Made by a program: the position numbers and the translations under genes
Notes under the pieces: model-generated
What the model was told of the DNA's origin: nothing
The model's input: the letters and a program-made list of their open reading frames with translations, nothing else
Databases searched by the model: none
Shown: positions 5,928-8,632 of the stretch, piece by piece
Position numbering within the stretch: the stretch's first letter is position 1
Layout of the letters: each line of letters begins with the position of its first letter
From: an uncultured Micavibrio sp.
GTDB lineage: Bacteria; Pseudomonadota; Alphaproteobacteria; Micavibrionales; UBA1664
NCBI GenBank assembly: GCA_937896295.1
Contig: CALBME010000024.1
Location: 1-8,632, forward strand
Direction: 5' to 3'
Length of the DNA stretch: 8,632 bases

Positions 5928-6287
5928 ATGAAAAAGATTTTCGCTTCCCTTCTGGTTTTAAGCATATTTGCTGGCGCCGGTCAGGCCCATGCATGGTTCT
6001 GGAACAAGACCGAAACCAACAACGAACTTCAGTACCGCCAGGCCGAGAAACCGCGTCAGAACATCGCGTACAAGCAAAACTCAGAAGACAAAAAGTGGAT
6101 TTATAACGGTAACAATGGTTACAAAACCATTGCAGGCCAGATCGCACGCGAAGACCGTATGGATGATGGCGACAATAACGCCTTTATCGTTCACCGTACG
6201 CATGAGACGCATTTTAACGGTTCCCTGCGTCAGGGGGATACGGGTCAGTCCATGCAGACGCGCCTGAACCATTCATTCAATAATTAA
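5928..6287 (+). CDS. P2: small exported Asn-rich protein of unknown function
   Basis: A 119-residue protein with no recognised family. Residues 1-22 form a clear signal peptide (MKKIF, hydrophobic core, GQAHA|WFWN). The mature 97 residues begin with an aromatic WFWNK and are hydrophilic, rich in Asn, Gln, Asp, Arg and His (for example KKWIYNGNNGYKTIAG, DRMDDGDNN, VHRTHETHFNGS), with no Cys and no second membrane span. The His-containing stretch is not an obvious metal-binding motif. The C-terminus TRLNHSFNN shares the SFNN ending of P1. The ATG at 5928 is set by GGAG 6 nt upstream. It is flanked by an EcfG-type promoter and by its own terminator, hence a single-gene unit. Periplasmic or surface location is inferred. 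Confidence 0.86.
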   Translation: MKKIFASLLVLSIFAGAGQAHAWFWNKTETNNELQYRQAEKPRQNIAYKQNSEDKKWIYNGNNGYKTIAGQIAREDRMDDGDNNAFIVHRTHETHFNGSLRQGDTGQSMQTRLNHSFNN

Positions 6288-6301
6288 GACATTCACCGTT
6301 T

Positions 6302-6340
6302 AGAAGCAGGTGTCCGACCCCTCGTCTCCTGCTTCTTTTT
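6302..6340 (+). terminator. Intrinsic terminator of P2
   Basis: AGAAGCAGG (6302-6310) pairs perfectly with CCTGCTTCT (6328-6336), with a 17-nt loop, followed by T5. The loop is longer than usual, but stem and T-run are good. Confidence 0.8.
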
Positions 6341-6352
6341 CCGGGCTGCTTT

Positions 6353-6377
6353 AAGGACTTTCTTTCGGAAGCCTTTT
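6353..6377 (+). terminator. Possible second hairpin between P2 and P3
   Basis: AAGG plus CTTTC (one bulged A between them) can pair with GGAAG plus CCTT around a TTTC loop, followed by TTTT. It contains a G-T pair. It could be a back-up terminator in the only long spacer (61 nt) between a terminator and the next EcfG promoter. Confidence 0.3.
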
Positions 6378-6401
6378 AGCGGCCCGGATGCTTTTGCGCC
6401 C

Positions 6402-6427
6402 GGAACTTCCGGTTGTTATGAGACGTT
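6402..6427 (+). promoter_or_regulatory. EcfG-type general stress promoter of exported protein P3
   Basis: GGAAC (6402-6406), 17-bp spacer, CGTT (6424-6427): a full match. The -35 lies in CGGAACTTCCG, an 11-bp near-palindrome found identically at the P4 promoter. The ATG is 38 nt after the -10 start. Confidence 0.85.
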
Positions 6428-6450
6428 GTTTAGAGAATGATCCGTTCCAA

Positions 6451-6456
6451 AGGAGG
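6451..6456 (+). promoter_or_regulatory. Strong Shine-Dalgarno of P3
   Basis: AGGAGG, 5 nt before the ATG at 6462, is the best ribosome binding site in the window. Confidence 0.85.
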
Positions 6457-6461
6457 ATACC

Positions 6462-6923
6462 ATGAAGACGTTTCCCATTCTTGCCCTGAGCGCATTTGCC
6501 GTTCTGGCCACCATGTCGCCACAGGCGCATGCCATTGAAATTGGTACGCGCGCGCATGTTGTCGGGATCAAAGCCGACACCAACCTGGAGGCAGATGCCA
6601 GCGGCGGCGTGATGGCGCGGGTTGATGCCGACACAACCGAAAACCTGGAAGAAAACCGCGAACGCGCACGCCTGTATGACGAGGCGGATGCCCGTTTCCA
6701 TGCGGGCGGCGGCAGTAATGTAGCTGCCGACACGTCAGCGGGCGGCGATGAAAACGCAGCCCTGCGGGCATCGATCCGCAACCGCGATGACGGCACGCGG
6801 TTTGAAATACCGTCGGCCAACGCCACGGCCCGCATCAATGCGAATGCCGCCGCCAATACCGACAATAACAGCCTGTTTGGCATATCGAACAGCACCAGCG
6901 GCCGGACCTACATCCGCAACTAA
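6462..6923 (+). CDS. P3: small exported acidic Ala/Asn/Asp-rich protein of unknown function
   Basis: A 153-residue protein with no recognised family. The signal peptide spans 1-24 (MKTFPIL, hydrophobic core, SPQAHA|IEIG). The mature 129 residues contain repeated Ala-Asp modules (KADTN, EADAS, DADTT, EADAR, AADTS), then an Ala/Asn-rich region (ATARINANAAANTDNN), with a net acidic, low-complexity character and no Cys. The C-terminus STSGRTYIRN resembles STGRSFNN of P1: Gly-Arg-Ser/Thr-aromatic, ending in Asn. The start is fixed by AGGAGG 5 nt upstream. Promoter and terminator are its own. The repeats suggest an elongated or intrinsically disordered periplasmic or surface protein; ion or polymer binding would be a guess. 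Confidence 0.87.
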   Translation: MKTFPILALSAFAVLATMSPQAHAIEIGTRAHVVGIKADTNLEADASGGVMARVDADTTENLEENRERARLYDEADARFHAGGGSNVAADTSAGGDENAALRASIRNRDDGTRFEIPSANATARINANAAANTDNNSLFGISNSTSGRTYIRN

Positions 6924-6934
6924 GCGTTTCTTTC

Positions 6935-6975
6935 AAATCCCTTACGTTCAGATGCGTAAGGGATTTTAATTTTAA
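6935..6975 (+). terminator. Intrinsic terminator of P3
   Basis: AAATCCCTTACG (6935-6946) pairs perfectly over 12 bp with CGTAAGGGATTT (6955-6966), 8-nt loop, followed by a T-rich tail TTTTAATTTTAA. The A/T ends could also let it work in reverse. Confidence 0.93.
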
Positions 6976-6985
6976 TGCAGACTAC

Positions 6986-7011
6986 GGAACTTCCGCCATA
7001 TAAGCAGTGTT
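6986..7011 (+). promoter_or_regulatory. EcfG-type general stress promoter of exported protein P4
   Basis: GGAAC (6986-6990), 17-bp spacer, TGTT (7008-7011), as for P1. The -35 lies in the same CGGAACTTCCG as P3. The ATG is 35 nt after the -10 start. Confidence 0.78.
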
Positions 7012-7032
7012 TGTTAGGCATACAATTTTTAT

Positions 7033-7037
7033 GGAGG
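7033..7037 (+). promoter_or_regulatory. Shine-Dalgarno deciding the P4 start
   Basis: GGAGG lies 5 nt before ATG 7043 and 8 nt before ATG 7046; both give the same signal peptide. Upstream in-frame starts (GTG 7007, ATG 7031) are excluded: the first sits in the promoter and the second overlaps this site. Confidence 0.75.
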
Positions 7038-7042
7038 TTTCC

Positions 7043-7669
7043 ATGATGCGTCATTTCAAATATTCCACCGTGATCGCCGGCCTGATGGGCCTTTCCACGC
7101 TTGTCATGTTCCATCAGGGGGCCGAGGCGCTTGACCTGTCGGATTTCTCAGGCGCTGACCAGAAAGTCATCACCCAGGACGCACCCAAGGCCGGCGGCAT
7201 CGTGCTGGTGAAGGAAAACATCGTCTACCCGTCGCAACCAAGCCAGATACAGGCGACCGTGGCGCAGCCCGTCAACGCCGCGCGCCCTGCGCCTGTCACG
7301 ACAAATGCCGGATCGTATAACGCCATCACGCCGGCAGCCGGTGGGGCCCCTGTTCGCGCGGGCATTTCCAGCCAGAACGATATTACCTTAAGACCCGGCA
7401 ATGCCTTCGATCAGGCGCAGGCCAAGTTTCAGGGTGCCGCTGCATCCACCCCGGTTGATGGCAAACCGCTGACCACGACCACCCTTGCCGATGGTGCGCG
7501 CGTGAGCGAGATGAACGACATCACCCCCGCCGCGGGTGTTGTCACCCCTGCCGCCGTGACTTCAGCGCCTCCGATGCGGCGCGCAAAAGTGACCAGCGCG
7601 TCGATTGATAACGGACCGTCCCTGCAATCCATGACGGGGCGCGGTCAATCAACCCCGTATAACAACTAA
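7043..7669 (+). CDS. P4: exported Ala/Pro-rich protein of unknown function
   Basis: A 208-residue protein with no recognised family. The signal peptide spans 1-29 (MMRHFK, hydrophobic core, HQGAEA|LDLS). The mature part is rich in Ala, Pro, Thr and Val, probably extended or disordered. It contains two copies of an ITPAAG motif (NAITPAAGGAPV and NDITPAAGVVTP) and two related polar segments, SSQNDITLRPG and VSEMNDITPAAG. There are no Cys residues or extra membrane spans. The C-terminus GRGQSTPYNN is another version of the aromatic-Asn-Asn tail seen in P1 and P2. The start is set by GGAGG. It has its own EcfG-type promoter, but no convincing terminator follows, so transcripts may continue into P5 and gatA. 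DI[T/A]PAAG also occurs in P5. Confidence 0.86.
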   Translation: MMRHFKYSTVIAGLMGLSTLVMFHQGAEALDLSDFSGADQKVITQDAPKAGGIVLVKENIVYPSQPSQIQATVAQPVNAARPAPVTTNAGSYNAITPAAGGAPVRAGISSQNDITLRPGNAFDQAQAKFQGAAASTPVDGKPLTTTTLADGARVSEMNDITPAAGVVTPAAVTSAPPMRRAKVTSASIDNGPSLQSMTGRGQSTPYNN

Positions 7670-7685
7670 AAATCCCGCCTTAATT

Positions 7686-7699
7686 TTTGGCATTTGGCA
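7686..7699. repeat. Tandem TTTGGCA repeat before P5
   Basis: Two adjacent copies of TTTGGCA stand 24 bp before the P5 start. The second resembles the -24 half of a sigma-54 promoter, but the -12 half lacks the GC. Possible -35-like element; role unknown. Confidence 0.3.
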
Positions 7700-7722
7700 C
7701 AGGTTTTGGAGTAAGGTATGGC

Positions 7723-8058
7723 ATGCGCCGCCTTTTCCTGACCTGTGCCATTTTGCTGTCTGCCCTGCCCGTCTGGGCCAATGACGACAACGACCATGGC
7801 CCGGACCCCGCCATTGCCGCTGAAATGGGGTATCGCCGCATGGAAAACGGCGCCATCATTTATGAAGAAGTCATTCCCGGCCAACCTGCCCAGGGACAGG
7901 ACATCCCCCTTGAGGATATCGCCCCCGCCGCTGGCCCCGCAAAGGTACCGGAACCCGCCCCGGTCGTTCATTATGACCCGTTAACCCAGACTTATCGCCG
8001 CGTTACGGTTGACAAGGACGGCAACACCCGCCATGACGTTATCAATACCTCACGGTAA
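7723..8058 (+). CDS. P5: small exported protein of unknown function upstream of gatA
   Basis: A 111-residue protein with no recognised family. The signal peptide spans 1-19 (MRRLFL, hydrophobic core, LPVWA|NDD); Cys8 lies in the hydrophobic core and does not make a lipobox. The mature part is acidic and proline-rich, with EMGYRRMENGAIIYEEVIPG, then LEDIAPAAGPAKVPEPAP and VHYDPLTQTYRRVTVDKDG. DIAPAAG resembles DITPAAG of P4. The end (VINTSR) lacks the aromatic-Asn tail. The ATG at 7723 is preferred over a far-upstream in-frame ATG (7687) because it begins the signal peptide and has TAAGG 6 nt upstream. There is no EcfG-type promoter. The gap to gatA is 21 bp, so P5 and gatA are probably cotranscribed. 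Confidence 0.82.
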   Translation: MRRLFLTCAILLSALPVWANDDNDHGPDPAIAAEMGYRRMENGAIIYEEVIPGQPAQGQDIPLEDIAPAAGPAKVPEPAPVVHYDPLTQTYRRVTVDKDGNTRHDVINTSR

Positions 8059-8079
8059 CCCCTTACTTTTGTTGGATTG

Positions 8080-8632
8080 ATGACCGATCTTACCGACCTG
8101 ACCATTGCCCAGGCTCTTGCCGGGCTGTCCGCCAAGGAATTTTCCGCGACCGAAATCACCCAGGCCCATATCCAGGCCATGGAATCGGCACGCCATCTGA
8201 ATGCGTATATTGTGGAAACCCCCGAGATCGCCCTGAAGGCGGCCAAGGCCAGCGACGAACGCATCGCCGCCGGCAAGATGGGCAAGCTGGAAGGTATTCC
8301 GCTTGGCATCAAGGATCTGTTCTGCACCACCGACGTGCAGACGACTGCGGGATCAAAAATTCTGGAAGGCTTTAAACCCAAATATGAATCCACGGTCAGC
8401 CAGAACCTGCTCGACGCCGGTTCGGTCATGCTGGGCAAACTCAACCTCGACGAATTTGCGATGGGTTCGTCCAACACGACATCCGCCTATGGCAATGTCA
8501 TCAGCCCGTGGAAACGCAATAACGGCGACAACCGCGATCTGGTCCCCGGCGGTTCGTCGGGCGGTTCGTCGGCCGCCGTGGCCGCACGCCTGTGCCTGGG
8601 CGCCACCGGCACCGATACCGGCGGATCGATCC
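8080..8632 (+). CDS. gatA: Asp-tRNA(Asn)/Glu-tRNA(Gln) amidotransferase subunit A, 3' end missing
   Basis: N-terminal 184 residues of GatA, the amidase-signature subunit that releases ammonia from glutamine for the tRNA-dependent transamidation done by GatB. The catalytic Lys78 is in EGIPLGIKDLFCT, the cis-Ser159 is in the glycine/serine-rich signature PGGSSGGSSAAVAA, and the nucleophile Ser183 is in DTGGSI at the very end of the window. The 24-residue spacing between the two serines is as in other amidase-signature enzymes. The start MTDLTDLTIAQALAGL fits the family. Its Shine-Dalgarno is weak (GGA at 8074-8076). It follows P5 by 21 bp, with no terminator seen between them. The rest of gatA, and probably gatB, lie outside. 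Confidence 0.96.
   Translation, partial: MTDLTDLTIAQALAGLSAKEFSATEITQAHIQAMESARHLNAYIVETPEIALKAAKASDERIAAGKMGKLEGIPLGIKDLFCTTDVQTTAGSKILEGFKPKYESTVSQNLLDAGSVMLGKLNLDEFAMGSSNTTSAYGNVISPWKRNNGDNRDLVPGGSSGGSSAAVAARLCLGATGTDTGGSI

Noticed and set aside
5377..6147. Long minus-strand open frame (256 codons) across P1 and P2
   Set aside because: It runs antisense through two genes with clear signal peptides, ribosome binding sites and a terminator, and its product is Cys/Arg-rich with no family character. It is a shadow frame.
6423..6448. Minus-strand EcfG promoter (GGAAC read from GTTCC at 6444-6448)
   Set aside because: No CGTT-like element lies at 16-17 bp spacing on that strand, and no gene follows in that direction.
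7668..7688. Terminator after P4 (AAAAAT ... ATTTTT)
   Set aside because: The stem would be six A-T pairs only, too weak for an intrinsic terminator, so P4 read-through into P5 is left open.
7695..7709. Sigma-54-like promoter (TGGCAC-N5-TTGG) before P5
   Set aside because: The near-invariant GC of the -12 element is GG here, and a start about 12 nt further on would leave the P5 ribosome binding site untranscribed.
5258..8079. The block between gatC and gatA as a mobile element or toxin-antitoxin island
   Set aside because: There is no transposase, integrase, terminal repeat, target duplication or toxin/antitoxin-like pair. All five products are signal-peptide proteins.

Overview
The window looks like a piece of an alphaproteobacterial chromosome. 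The evidence is a RegA/ActR/PrrA redox response regulator, an intracellular polyhydroxybutyrate depolymerase, a divergent ruvX/gatC pair and, most tellingly, four promoter sequences fitting the alphaproteobacterial general-stress sigma factor EcfG (GGAAC-N16/17-[C/T]GTT). The order within the class cannot be settled from this sequence. I see no tRNA, rRNA, CRISPR array, transposase or integrase, so the region reads as vertically inherited chromosome rather than a mobile island.

Left part (1-4953). The 3' part of regA runs into the window and converges with a minus-strand gene for a polytopic membrane protein resembling CobD/CbiB. A short divergent intergenic region with two small palindromes separates that gene from phaZ, which encodes intracellular PHB depolymerase with a Cys-Asp-His triad. 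A perfect 26-bp palindrome follows phaZ and overlaps the start codon of a 307-residue protein I do not recognise. That reading frame overlaps the start of a YgjP-like zinc metallopeptidase gene, which meets ruvX (YqgF) tail to tail.

Right part (4970-8632). gatC and gatA encode two subunits of the Asp/Glu-tRNA amidotransferase and are normally adjacent in gatCAB operons. Here they are separated by about 2.8 kb holding five small genes, called P1 to P5 below. All five products start with a clear Sec-type signal peptide and have no recognisable domain. P1 to P4 each have their own EcfG-type promoter, with the -10 element 35-38 nt before the ATG, and a strong Shine-Dalgarno. P1 to P3 also have their own intrinsic terminator. 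P1 to P4 are therefore separate stress-controlled transcription units packed head to tail. The four proteins share little in their bodies but end in a related C-terminal tail: GRSFNN, NHSFNN, GRTYIRN, STPYNN. P5 lacks the promoter and the tail and probably travels with gatA.

The working interpretation is that the gatC-gatA gap holds a set of small exported proteins deployed together under general stress, possibly sharing a C-terminal targeting or partner-binding signal. This is the most likely undescribed system in the window. The promoter and terminator pattern is seen directly. The common function is inference.
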